A stretch of 64,000 bases of DNA, from contig OY744472.1 in NCBI GenBank assembly GCA_963556145.1, forward strand, positions 372,001 to 436,000, written 5' to 3'. The notes beneath the pieces were generated by a model, which made no database searches, was not told where the DNA came from, and was given only the letters and a program-made list of their open reading frames with translations. A program made the translations under genes and the position numbers. The stretch comes from Hygrocybe punicea (Eukaryota > Basidiomycota > Agaricomycetes > Agaricales > Hygrophoraceae). Below, in pieces: positions 54,230 to 64,000 of this stretch; position 1 is the first letter of the stretch; every line of letters begins with the position of its first letter.

Positions 54230-57200
54230 CTTTGATAAAAATGCCATAACTGTCCATGACTTGGGACATATGAATGTCATCTGCCGCAATTGTAATGCTT
54301 TGCATTGGGCTGCAGAGCGATTGACTGAATCTTCTCGAAGGAATCCCAAGTTTGGCATGTGTTGCTTCCAAGGCAAAGTCTCCCTTCCTCCTCTCGAACC
54401 CCTCCCTGCAGAGTTGCGCCACCTTTACGATGACAATGATGATCAGTCAAAGAAGTTCCGGGAAAAAATCAGACAGTACAACTCAGCTTTGGCTATGACC
54501 TCTGTTGGCCAGGATGCTGGAAGGCAGCTGCACATAGATCACACCGTGAATCAGGGCATTGGTCCTTGGGTTTACAAAATTCATGGCGCCTGTCATCACA
54601 TCACCGGCTCCCTGCTGCCCCAAGAGGGGAGACAGCCTTCCTATTCTCAGTTGTACATCTGGGATCCAAATCAGGCTCTGAACATTCGCATGAACCACCG
54701 TGCAAACGCAGACTTGGATCGTAGGACAATGCAGTTGTTGCAGGACATTCTCTACCACAAACACCCTTCAGTGGCTCTCTATCGCCAGGCAGTGGAACTC
54801 ACACAGCACATGCAACCTAATCAGGATTGCAGGATACTCCTCCGCTTCGACAAAGACTGTGACCACCGTCGCTACAATCTCCCTGGTGCTCAAAACAGAG
54901 AGATCGCAGTCATAATCCCTGGCGAAGGTGATAGAACTACTGAACCACGTGATATTATCCTTTACAGGAGGGGTGGTGGTCTTAGACGCATTAGTGACAT
55001 GAGTCCTTTATACCAGTCTCTGCACTTTGTCTTGCTCTTCCCTACAGGTCAGCTTGGATGGCATAACAAACTCTATCGTGGTCATGAGGATGATGAGCAG
55101 CCAGAAGGTGGTCATGCCAGATGCAAGAAACTCTCCATGATAGAGTACTTTGCCTACTGCTTGCATCCCCGTCAAAATGAATCAAACCACATTTTCAAGG
55201 CAGGCCGTCTCTTTCAGGAGTACATTGTCGATTCTTGGGCTTCTGCAGAGCAATACAGCCTCAATTGGTACACACTTAACCAAAGTAAAATATGTTCAGA
55301 GTTGTACAGTGACCTTGCACATGCAGTGGCCCAGGATCCCAACGTCGATGGTCAACAAAGGGGAAAGCGTGTCATTCTTCCCTCTTCTTTCACAGGTGGC
55401 ACTCGCGCAATGGTTCAGAATCTCCAAGACGCCCTCGCCATAAATCGCTATTTTGGAGGTGCCGACTTCTTCTTGACCATGACAGCAGATCCAAACTGGC
55501 CAGAGATTAAGAGAGAGCTCCTTCCTGGACAAACAGCAGCAGACAGGCCTGACTTGGTCACCCGTGTCTTCAAAGCAAAGGCTGCTCAGTTGTGGGATGA
55601 CATTTTCAAGCATGGTGTCCTTGGTCTTGCCGTGGGTCGTGTCTGGACCATCGAGTTTCAGAAGAGAGGTCTACCTCACATGCACATGATCATCTTTCTT
55701 GACCGTGATAGCAAGCTTCGCACTCCAGAGGAGATCGATAGCCTGATTTCTGCAGAGTTTCCTGACAAAGACACTCAACCTGAGCTTTACGACTTGGTCT
55801 GCAAGCATATGGTACATGGTCCCTGTGGTCCAGACAATCCAAATGCACCTTGCATGAAGGATGGAAAGTGCTCAAAGGGTTTCCCAAAGCAGTTTCATGA
55901 TGCCACCACTATTGCTGAGGATTCTTATGCCACCTACAGGAGAAGAGATGATGGCAGGAAGCACACTGTCAGAGGCAAAGAGGTTGACAATCGCTGGATC
56001 GTTCCATATTCTCCATGGTTTCTTTTCCGCTATTGGTGCCACATAAATCTAGAGTCGGTCTTTTCCATAAAGGCAATAAAGTACATTTACAAGTATGTCT
56101 ACAAGGGACATGACCGTACCACCATGCAGTTTGGCACAGCCCAGGATGAGGTCCAGCTATACCTTGATGCTCGCTACGTCTGCTCATGTGAGGGTTTTTG
56201 GCGCATAGCACAATTCTCAACCCATGAAGAGTCTCCTCCTGTCTATCGCCTCGAAGTTCACCTCCCTCAGCACCAGAATGTCACTTATGTTCCAGAACCT
56301 GGCCAAAACATGCAGGAAGTCTTGGACCGTGCCAAGGATACTTCTCTCATGGGTTACTTTAAAGCAAATCAGGCTCATGAAGCGGCTCACAATATCCTTT
56401 ACCAGGACTTCCCTGGACACTTTGTCTGGAATGAATCCAAGCATCTGTGGACTGTCCGAAAACAAGGCTTTGCAATTGGGAGAATGTACTATGCTCATCC
56501 AACTTCCGGTGAACGCTTCTACCTTCGTCTCCTCCTCACTTCAGTCAAGGGTGCCACCTCTTTTGAGCACCTGCGCACAGTTGATGGTGTCCTTCATCCT
56601 ACATTCAAGCAGGCCTGCCTTGCTTTGGGTCTTCTTGAGGATGATCAGGAGTGGATTCAGTGTCTCAATGAGGCCAGCACCATGCAAACAGGTCCTCAGC
56701 TTCGCCACCTCTTTGTCACCATCCTCTGCGATTGTGGTCCAGCTCAGCCAGAACTTCTTTGGGACCAGTTCAGGGAGCACATCTGTGATTACTTGAAGCA
56801 TGCTCTTCGTCATAGAGGCATTCAGGATCCCAGTGACAACCAGGTCTACGATTATGGCCTGTATCTCATTGAGTGCATGTTGAGGTTCAGGGGGAAATCT
56901 TTGAAGGACTATGACCCTATGCCTGAGCCACAGGAGGATTGGGATCAGCAGTTCGGAAATCACCTGATCTTGGAACAAAGAGACTATGATCCAGAACAGC
57001 AGGCTGCTCTTGCCCAAGCACGTATCCCTACCCTTAATCCAGATCAACGTGCTGCATTCGATGATATCATGCAAGCAGTCACTACCCACTCTGGACAGTG
57101 CTACTTCCTTCATGGCTCTGGTGGAACTGGCAAGACCTACATATACAATACTCTTTGCTACGCACTCCGTTCCCAGGCAAAGATCGTGCTGTGTACGGCT

Positions 57201-58472
57201 TCATCTGGCATCGCTGCTCTCCTGCTCATTGGAGGTCGCACCACTCATTCCCGTTGCAAGATTCCCATCATCCTCCATGAAGACTCCATCTGCAATATCT
57301 CAAAGAATTCTCTTGAGGCAGACCTGTTCAGAGCAACTGATCTCATCATCATTGATGAGATCACCATGCAGCATCGCCATGCTGTCGAGGCTCTTGATAG
57401 AACTCTCCAGGATATTCTCAACTCCAATAAGATCTTTGGAGGGATCTCTGTCGTCGTTGGTGGTGACTGGAAGCAGATCCTGCCTATTGTAATCAAGGGG
57501 TCACGTCCTCAGATTGTAGGTGCATGTCTTCAGCAGTCCAGGATTTGGGAGGAGCTCAAGGTCTTGAAGCTCAACACCAACATGCGCCTCATGCAAGGAG
57601 ACCAGGAGGAGAATGACTTTGCCAAGTGGCAGCTGGAAGTTGGTAGTGGGAAACACACTGACAATGACAACAATGTCAACATCCCTCCTAAATTCCAGCT
57701 CCCACAAAACACTGTTGAGGCTCTCATCACTCACATTTACCCTGGCATAAACCTCCTCCCTCATCCCTCTGATGCCTACTTTGCAGAGCGCTCCATCCTC
57801 TCAGCTCGCAATGATGACGTCCATGAGTTAAACAAGAGATTACTCGCAGACTTTCCAGGCCAAGAAAAGATTTTCCACAGTGTCGATACAATTAAAGATA
57901 CTGGCAATCAAGATGTCATGTATCCTGTGGAATATCTTAATGGCATAAATCTTTCTGGAATGCCTGTTGCAAAGCTGGCCCTCAAAGTTGGTGTTCCCGT
58001 CATGGTTTTGCGCAATCTCAATCCTCAGCAAGGTGTATGTAATGGTTCCAGGGGCATAGTAACTCGCTTCGCTAATCGTGTCATTGAAATTCGTCTCCTC
58101 ACTGGCGATCATGCTGGCAAGCATGTCTTCATTCCTCGCTTGACGATAGAACCTTCAGATGCTCAACTTCCTTTTCCATTTTCACGCTTTCAATTTGCAT
58201 TGTCTCTTGCTTTCGTCATGACCATCAATAAAGCTCAGGGTCAATCTCTCAAACTCGCTGGTTTAGATTTTAGAACTCCTCCTTTTGCTCATGGACAATT
58301 CTATGTCGCAGTTTCAAGAGCTACTTCAGTAAATAGTTTAAAAATAATTTGGGATCCTAAATTACCAGCTCCAACCACAAAGAATATCGTATATCCTGAA
58401 GTATTATTAAATTAGCTTTTTTGTATTTTTTTTATACTTCAATATATGTAACTTTTCCTCCTAGCACTTTAG

Positions 58473-58518
58473 ATCCCATCCTTGATGGGATTCAGACCCT
58501 GACAGGTCCTAACCCTAG
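58473..58518 (+). repeat. Helitron B 3' terminus (hairpin + CTAG)
   Basis: Perfect 8-bp stem ATCCCATC/GATGGGAT with CTT loop, then TCAGACCC..CCTAACCCTAG. It shares ACTTTAGATCCC and GGTCCTAACCCTAG with the Helitron A end. Confidence 0.87.
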
Positions 58519-58715
58519 TGAGAGATAACAACTACGTATTTGAAGCATACCTATGAGATAATTCTATGGTAGCTATTAGTCTAGTGTATACATGAGTGTT
58601 TAAGAAACATACCTCAGTCGCAATGAGAGATAATGACTGAGGTGTGCATCTGTCACAGTGGGGTCACAACTGTATCGCTTGGCAATTCCCAGATGGGTGG
58701 AGGTCCCTTGCCCAT
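58519..58715 (-). repeat. Proximal part of the Copia 3' LTR region
   Basis: Lies downstream of the Copia RNase H stop on the minus strand. It includes the motif CTCAGTCGCAATGAGAGATA with its inverted partner TGACTGAGG (58613-58642) and repeats CTATGAGATAATTCT (58546-58560) also seen at 40775-40789. The Helitron pair begins at 58518 and interrupts it. Confidence 0.55.
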
Positions 58716-59912
58716 CTACTTATTCATGACACTCCCACTTGGGCCAGGCCGTAATCCCATTGCTTGTGTGAACTTCCAGTGCTTCTCATGAGGGAGTGCT
58801 TTAGTGAAGATATCGGCAACCATATCTTCTGTCGAGCACCACCTTATTGAACATTCCCCTTTTGCCACTAAATCATCTCGGATGTAGTGATATTTTCTCT
58901 GAATGTGTTTGGTTCGAGCTTGGAACTGCGGGTCACATGATAGGATGATCGCAGCTTGGTTATCGCACCTGAGGTTGGTTGGTTTCTCTTGAGGATGTCC
59001 AATTTCATCAAAAAAGGTTTGCAGCCATGCTATATGTTGTCCAGCATTGCTTAGGCCTATATATTCCGACTCTATTGATGACAATGAGACCATCGACTGT
59101 AATTTGCTTGACCACCCGATAGCTCTGCGGTTGCTGATGAATATGTAGCCTGAGGTGGAGTGTGATGTGTTGGGGTCCCCTCCCCAATTTGCATCTGAGT
59201 ATCCATGAAAGTTCATGTCTGTGTTCACGTCTGAGCTGTCAAACACTAACTCTAGGTTTTGGGTCCCCTTAACATAGGGTGCATTTTGCCAAGCTCCAAT
59301 GGCAGGCCTTTGGATTTGCGCTGTAGCATCCTACAATGCCTGTTGTGTAGGCTAGGTCTGGTCGGGTTCCTAGGGATAGCCACATGAGAGAACCGACAAT
59401 GCTTTGGTATGACACTTCTCAGTTTCCAATCTTCATTGTATTGATTACCATATCATCTGTTGGATCATTCGCTGAGAGGTGCACTTTGGGATCCATCGGT
59501 GTGAAGACTGGTTTACAGTCTGTCATACCAAAATGTTCGAGTACAGTGTTAATGTATTGGTGTTGAGATAGTGTGATTGTTCTTTTAGATCTGTCTCTTT
59601 TGATTTGAAGTCCTAACATGAACTTGGTGGCTCCAAGATTGCGCATTTTGTAAGTATTGGAGAGCATGTTCTTGACTTTGTTCATGAATGCTTGAGATGT
59701 TGCAGCTAGTAGTAGATCATCAACATACACCACAAGGAAACATAGGCCTGCCTTCTGCTTGTAAATGTACAAGCAAGTCTCAGCATTCAAACGAGTGAAA
59801 TAGAGATTTTGGAGTTTCCGGTCTAATGTTTTATTTCACGTGCATCCAGCTTGCTTGAGACCATAGAGTGACCTGAGTAAGCACCAGCAGTGTCCTGGTT
59901 TGATCTCGACTC

Positions 59913-60947
59913 TAGGGTATAGCATGGGTTTGGGTAAACCCGCGGTTTTCAGGCTGCAGGTTGCTCAGGTATGGGTATGGTGTCCAAATTAGGCAACCCG
60001 CGTGCCACCGTGAACCTGCACCATGGGTTGATGGGTTTCGACGGGTCTTCAAGAGACCCTTTCGGTATGTTTTTATTCAACTATTCAACATTTATTGACT
60101 TATTTTTTGACTTAGGCAATGTACCAACACATCTTCAAGGACCACAAACAACCACTCCCACATCACCACTCACACAGCACTGGCAAGAACAACAATGGAG
60201 AGTGAGGCCAGGAGGGTGGTGTGCCCACCTACCGGCCCCAGGTATGTGCCCCATATCTAAACCATCGCGTCTACTAACTTAGCCATCCCCTCGCAAACAT
60301 GAAAGGCCCAACGACAACAAAGGGAACGTGGGTGTAGCCCACGTTCCGCCACCGGCCATATCACTTCGCGAATGAGCACTGATGCGTTGACTGACGTGTA
60401 GATGTCATTCGTGAAGTATCTGGCACTGACAACGACGACCTTGCCACCAGCCACCTCGTGAACACAGCCTGACGCGTCAACTGACATGTGTAGGCATTGT
60501 TTGCGAGGTATCCAGCACCAAGGGCACCGGGAATGGTGGATGACTCATCTGAGTCCCCACCCCATACCTCGCTAGGGTGACAGACACATCAATTGACGTG
60601 TGTCTGGCCTGAGCGAGGTGTTGGGACCTTGGCTTGATGTGTCAGGCCGTGTTCGCGAGGTATCCAACACCAAGGGCACCAGGAATGGCGCACGGCTCAT
60701 CCGAGTCCCCACCCCATACCTCGCTAGGGTGACAGACACGTCAATTGACGTGTGTCTGGCCCAAGCGAGGTGTTGGGACCATGGCTTGCCCAGTAACACG
60801 CTCACAGTAGCACTCGGGTTCATGGTACCCGCACGGTGACCCGGGTAACTGCTATACCCGCGTCTGATAGCGGGTAATGCAGACCTGTACCTGTGATGGG
60901 TACGGTGTCGGGCTTAGGGACCTGTGGGTCACCTGTGCTACACCCTA
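59913..60947. mobile_element. Non-autonomous hAT element, 1035 bp
   Basis: Terminal inverted repeats TAGGGTATAGCATGGGT and ACCTGTGCTACACCCTA (13 of 17 positions agree), flanked by a perfect 8-bp duplication CTCGACTC (59905-59912 and 60948-60955). It splits the Copia RT between PPDGVE and IKPGHCW. The interior is non-coding with GTCAATTGAC-type palindromes and a 152-bp tandem repeat. An 8-bp duplication and TAGGG ends are typical of hAT elements. Confidence 0.9.
60503..60800. repeat. 152-bp tandem repeat inside the hAT element
   Basis: The unit beginning GCGAGGTATCCA at 60503 repeats from 60655 with a few differences (both include CCCCACCCCATACCTCGCTA and GACGTGTGTCTGGCC). The second unit is cut short near 60800. 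Further partial GCGAGGT/ACCTCGC motifs occur in the left half. Confidence 0.75.
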
Positions 60948-63900
60948 CTCGACTCCATCTGGGGGCATCATGTACAATTCTTCAACCAGTTCTCCATTCA
61001 GGTAGGCTGCCATTACGCCCATTTGATCAAGTTCTAAATTGTATTTAGCTGCCAGTGCCATGATAATGTGTATGGATTCTAGGTTCACCACAGGAGCGAA
61101 AACCTCCTGATAGTCCACCCCTTCCTTTTGATGCAGATCTTATATCTGGTGACATTTCCATTTCCATTGAACTTCAGCCTCATGACTCCTTTGGAGGTGA
61201 TTGGCTTGACGCCCTTTTGGATTGGGACCTCTTTGTATATGTTATTTGATTTGAGGTTTTCTAATTCCTCTTGGAGTGCACTGGACCATTTTTCAGAGTC
61301 TGGGCCACTTAGAGCTTCTTCTAGACTTTGAGGTAAGTTGTCATTCGATGGTCCAGTACTGCCTAAACTGGCAAAGTGCACGTTGTTGTCCAGGAAATTG
61401 ATTGGGACTCCTTCAGTATCCAGCGCTGGGTTTTCTGGTGCAGCATTTGCAGTTTCCGGTGGTCCTTGCTCAGTGAGTCTCTTGGCTTCTCATTCAAGGG
61501 TGCGTTGCAATTTTTGTAGTCTTTCCTCCTGAATTTTCTGGTCATAATCTGCATTTTTGTTGGCAGCTGTTCATTGACATGTGCTCCTATGTGTTCCAGC
61601 CATTTTGGTTGCTGGCAGATGTTTTGGCGCAGTCGGTCCCAAAGTTGGAGAAGGTGGTTTTTCTTGTTTGATTGGTGTGGTTGTTGTCCACCAAGGGATC
61701 CATGATGGCGTGTACTGAGTCTTATCAGCTGCCTTTGGAACTGACATCGTGGGTGTTGTTTCAGGTAGCGCATCTCCCACTGATTCGGTTGTTTCGGTAT
61801 TGCATCCTCTAAGGAGCGGGGGCTCATCGGGATCCTCCTTGTCGACTACCGTGACTGGTCTCCATTTGGGATGCACATTGGTTTTTGGTTCGTTTTCACT
61901 TCCTTGAAGCAATGACTCCCACTGACCCTTTGATTCATCCAAGTAGTCTGCTTGGAGATTTTCTGGTGGAGTTCCTTCTTCATCAAATTTGATGTGTCGG
62001 GAGGTGAAGATTTGGCAAGTCACCATGTCCATCTGGAGATAGGCCTTCTTGTCAAGTGGGTAGCCAATTAATATACATTTTGTTGCCCTTTTGCTGAACT
62101 TCCATTTTTGGTGTGCTTTGTGTATGAGTGCATATGCTGTGCATCCAAATGGGCAAAAGAGTAATACGTCCACTGGCCCATCAGTGAGTTTGGTATAGGG
62201 AATTTCCTTGTTTATTCCTGAAGCTGGGGATCGTGCGATAAGGTGGGCAGCAGTTGCCATGGCATAGGTCCAGAAGGATTTTGGAAGCTTTGAGGCATAG
62301 AGCATGGCTATGGTCTTAGTGACCAGTGTTTGGTTTATACGCTCAGCTACTCCATTGGACTCTGGCATATCTGCTGTCATAGTCTGGTGGAGGATTCCAT
62401 CTGCTTTCAGTTTAGCTTCAAATCTCTTCCCATTGTACTCGCTGCCGCCATCAGTAATGAGAAAATGAGTTTACCCCTCACCAAAGTGGATGATACCTAG
62501 TTTGGTCCTACAGAAGGCCTGCGTTTCTGTTTTCCATGCTTCATATATTTTCTTGACATCTGATTTGTGTTTGGTGAAGAAGACCCAGGGGTGTCTGGAC
62601 CATATGTCAGTGAATGTTACCCAATACCGATAACCGTCATGAGAGGTGGGGGTGACTGGTCCTCGAACATCTGAGTGGACTATGTCCAGTGGGCCTCGTG
62701 CAATGGTTTCACTGCGTTTGAATGGTAATTTCTTCATTTTGCTCATGACGCATGGTTCACAGAAACTTGGTACTCTGGTGAGCATGTTGACATCTTTGAT
62801 TTGATTCTTGGCGACCATTTGTTTTAGCTTGTGGATACCTACATGTCCCAATCAACAGTGCAGCACATTTACGTCCATTGACAGTAGCGCTCCCACCATA
62901 GTTCTGAGGGGTTGCACTTGGAGATGGTATAGTCCCTTTCGTTCGTGTGCTGTCATGATTTTGGTGCACCCTTGTGATATGTATCCTGTACTTCCATCGA
63001 ATATGCTGACGTATCCTGCTCTCCCAAGTTTGCTCACGGATATGAGTGAGATTCAGAAGGTGGGGACTAATAAAGTGTTTTTCAGGCATACCCTATACTG
63101 TTTGTTCCTGATTTGGCTGGAGATCCATATGTCTCCAACTCCGGTTGCTTCGGTGGTAGAGTTGTCACCAAAGTGAACCAGATGAGGTGGATCGAGCTTC
63201 CAGAAGGTGAGCGTGTCGAACCATTTGGGGTGTGGAACCATGTTGGTAGTAGCTCCACAGTCAATTATTATACTGTTTCCCTTTTTATGTGGTTCAGATG
63301 TGAGGTAGGAATTCGCAGCCATCTCTGTTGAGTTATAACTACATTGTCTGGTTGTACTACATAGGCCTCATCATCGTCATCCGATTTGTTGTTGTCTGAT
63401 TCTCCATTCGATTCACCCTCCATTACATTGTGTGCCTTCATTTTTCCTTTTCCTCGCTTATCTCGATGTTTCTCCTTCACCTTCCCTTTCTCTTTCAGAT
63501 TTTGGAACTCATCCATGCTGTGTGCATAATTTCCATGAACTTTGCAAAAGACTTTCTTCTTCTTAGTTTTGAGACCTTTAAGGTGGATTCAATGTTCGGA
63601 GTTGGCATTTCAGGTTGCATTGTGTCATTGTTGGGTTCCTGAACATCAGCAGCATGCGCACCGAGTTTGGTCTCAATGATTGATAGCATAAGTTTCTGCC
63701 TGTCTGGTACTGAACCAGTAATTGCCATTTTTAATGTTCTCCAGTCTTCGTTGTCAGGAATCGACTTGAGGAGGAGTAACGGGAGTAAATCTTTGGGGAA
63801 AGGGTATCTGTTAGAAGTGAGACAGTTGTTGTTGCTTAGGAAAGAGGCAATGTGGTCTGACATCAATTTTGGGGATGGTGCATTGTCATATTTTATTAAT

Positions 63901-64000
63901 ACAAGTGTGGCGAGCACATGGAAAGTGGTGGTGACGGTATTGGTTTCATTGTAGCATTTTATGATTGTGTTGTACAGTTCTTTTGCAGAGTTCTTGGCAC

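Larger units (their letters stand above)
46221..58415 (+). pseudogene. Helitron RepHel gene split by the Gypsy insertion
   Basis: Rolling-circle Rep endonuclease fused to PIF1 helicase. The start codon is split by an intron (AT at 46221-46222, G at 46276). Exons 46276-46663, 46713-46787 and 46837-46902 follow, then Pro-rich sequence to 47096. The frame then continues after the Gypsy element: EAHRPF before the break joins DKNAITVHDLGHMNVICRNC after it (54230 onward), so the insertion lies within coding sequence. The long 3' exon is fully open (to 58415). It has the zinc-like CRNCNALHW, DFFLTMTADPNWPEI, HUH motif GLPHMHMIIFL, the two-Tyr block IKYIYKYVYKGHD, Walker A GSGGTGKTYIYNTL, IIIDEITM, VVVGGDWKQILPI, MTINKAQGQSL and FYVAVSRATS. 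Apart from the insertion no lesion was seen. The exact exon between 46903 and 46991 is uncertain. Confidence 0.85.
44631..58518 (+). mobile_element. Helitron B, autonomous type, with a nested Gypsy element
   Basis: Starts TTCTATAGTTAGG immediately after the CTAG of Helitron A. Ends with hairpin ATCCCATC-CTT-GATGGGAT (58473-58491) and CCTAACCCTAG at 58518, followed by host T. Minus the 7133-bp Gypsy element and its 5-bp duplication it would be 6750 bp. The leader (44631-46200) is non-coding and shared in part with Helitron A; the rest is the RepHel gene. Transcription of the gene runs toward the hairpin end, the usual Helitron arrangement. Confidence 0.87.
58716..64000 (-). pseudogene. Copia retrotransposon gag-pol, degenerate, 5' end outside window
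   Basis: Minus strand, in pieces separated by frameshifts and stops: gag (64000-63495, YPFPKDLLPLLLLKSIPD; SVPDRQKLMLSIIETKL); a Lys/Asp-rich linker (63516-63268); protease IIIDCGATTNMVPHPKWF (63053-63322); GAG-pre-integrase and integrase (CEPCVMSKMKKLPF; IVHSDVRGPVTP; YWVTFTDIWSRHPWVFF, 62851-62471); the distal integrase (MPESNGVAERINQTLV; SFWTYAMATAAHLI, 62380-61571); RT start (SLEEALSGPDSEKWSSALQE, 61381-61085; AYLNGELVEELYMMPPDGVE up to 60956); then, past a hAT insertion, LYGLKQAGC and YVDDLLL (59904-59419); and RNase H to the end (DANWGGDPNTSHSTSGYIFI; TEDMVADIFTKAL, 59246-58716). Multiple breaks make it dead. Confidence 0.85.

Noticed and set aside
1..64000. tRNA or rRNA genes
   Set aside because: No cloverleaf with A and B boxes or rRNA-like tract was noticed; a covariance-model search was not possible here.

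Overview
The window reads as nuclear DNA of a mushroom-forming basidiomycete (Agaricomycetes). The evidence is genes with many tiny GT-AG introns (about 42-90 nt, a few GC-AG), a Plavaka-type transposase, a fungal borosin-type gene, HNH genes of the agaricomycete kind and fungal Helitron/Helentron, chromovirus and Copia elements. It is a fungal island of a few host genes embedded in nested and decaying mobile DNA.

Layout. 1-6 kb: the 3' part of an unidentified multi-exon gene, then a Plavaka (CACTA-like) transposase that I could splice into one open frame of 1270 codons over nine exons. 6-15 kb: a graveyard of truncated host-type genes: a coiled-coil protein, a GH20 hexosaminidase with a 1.36-kb insertion, the middle of a CAND1-like cullin regulator, and a protein kinase with an NFG motif and no C-terminus. 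15.4-25.1 kb: live-looking host genes: a J-domain/ankyrin/coiled-coil/RGG protein (988 aa, minus), ATG18 (420 aa, plus), a conserved-looking hypothetical, a triple H-type lectin, and a multi-pass membrane protein.

25.4-40.2 kb: a block bounded by two inverted copies of one HNH-nuclease gene, each broken at a different place. Inside lie a 370-bp-arm foldback palindrome, a borosin gene (a self-methylating RiPP precursor: SAM methyltransferase fused to a hydrophobic C-terminal core), and an 8.7-kb Helentron inserted at TT within a terminal repeat of a Tc1/mariner derivative.

40.2-64 kb: a decayed minus-strand Copia element is the oldest layer. Its 3' LTR region was split at an A/T by two Helitrons lying exactly head to tail (40800-44630 and 44631-58518). 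Helitron A carries a solo LTR. Helitron B carries a RepHel gene that is itself split by a 7.1-kb chromovirus (Gypsy) with 562-bp LTRs and a CTTTG target duplication. That chromovirus has a GGGTTTT frameshift site between gag and pol and an ASCH-like domain after its chromodomain. A 1035-bp non-autonomous hAT with a perfect 8-bp duplication sits in the Copia reverse transcriptase.

The most interesting items are the borosin gene, the ASCH domain on the chromovirus polyprotein, and the base-resolved Helitron tandem. Several of the disabling nonsense codons are explained by C-to-T changes, mostly at CpG. All identities rest on reading the sequence and on remembered family features; no database search was run.
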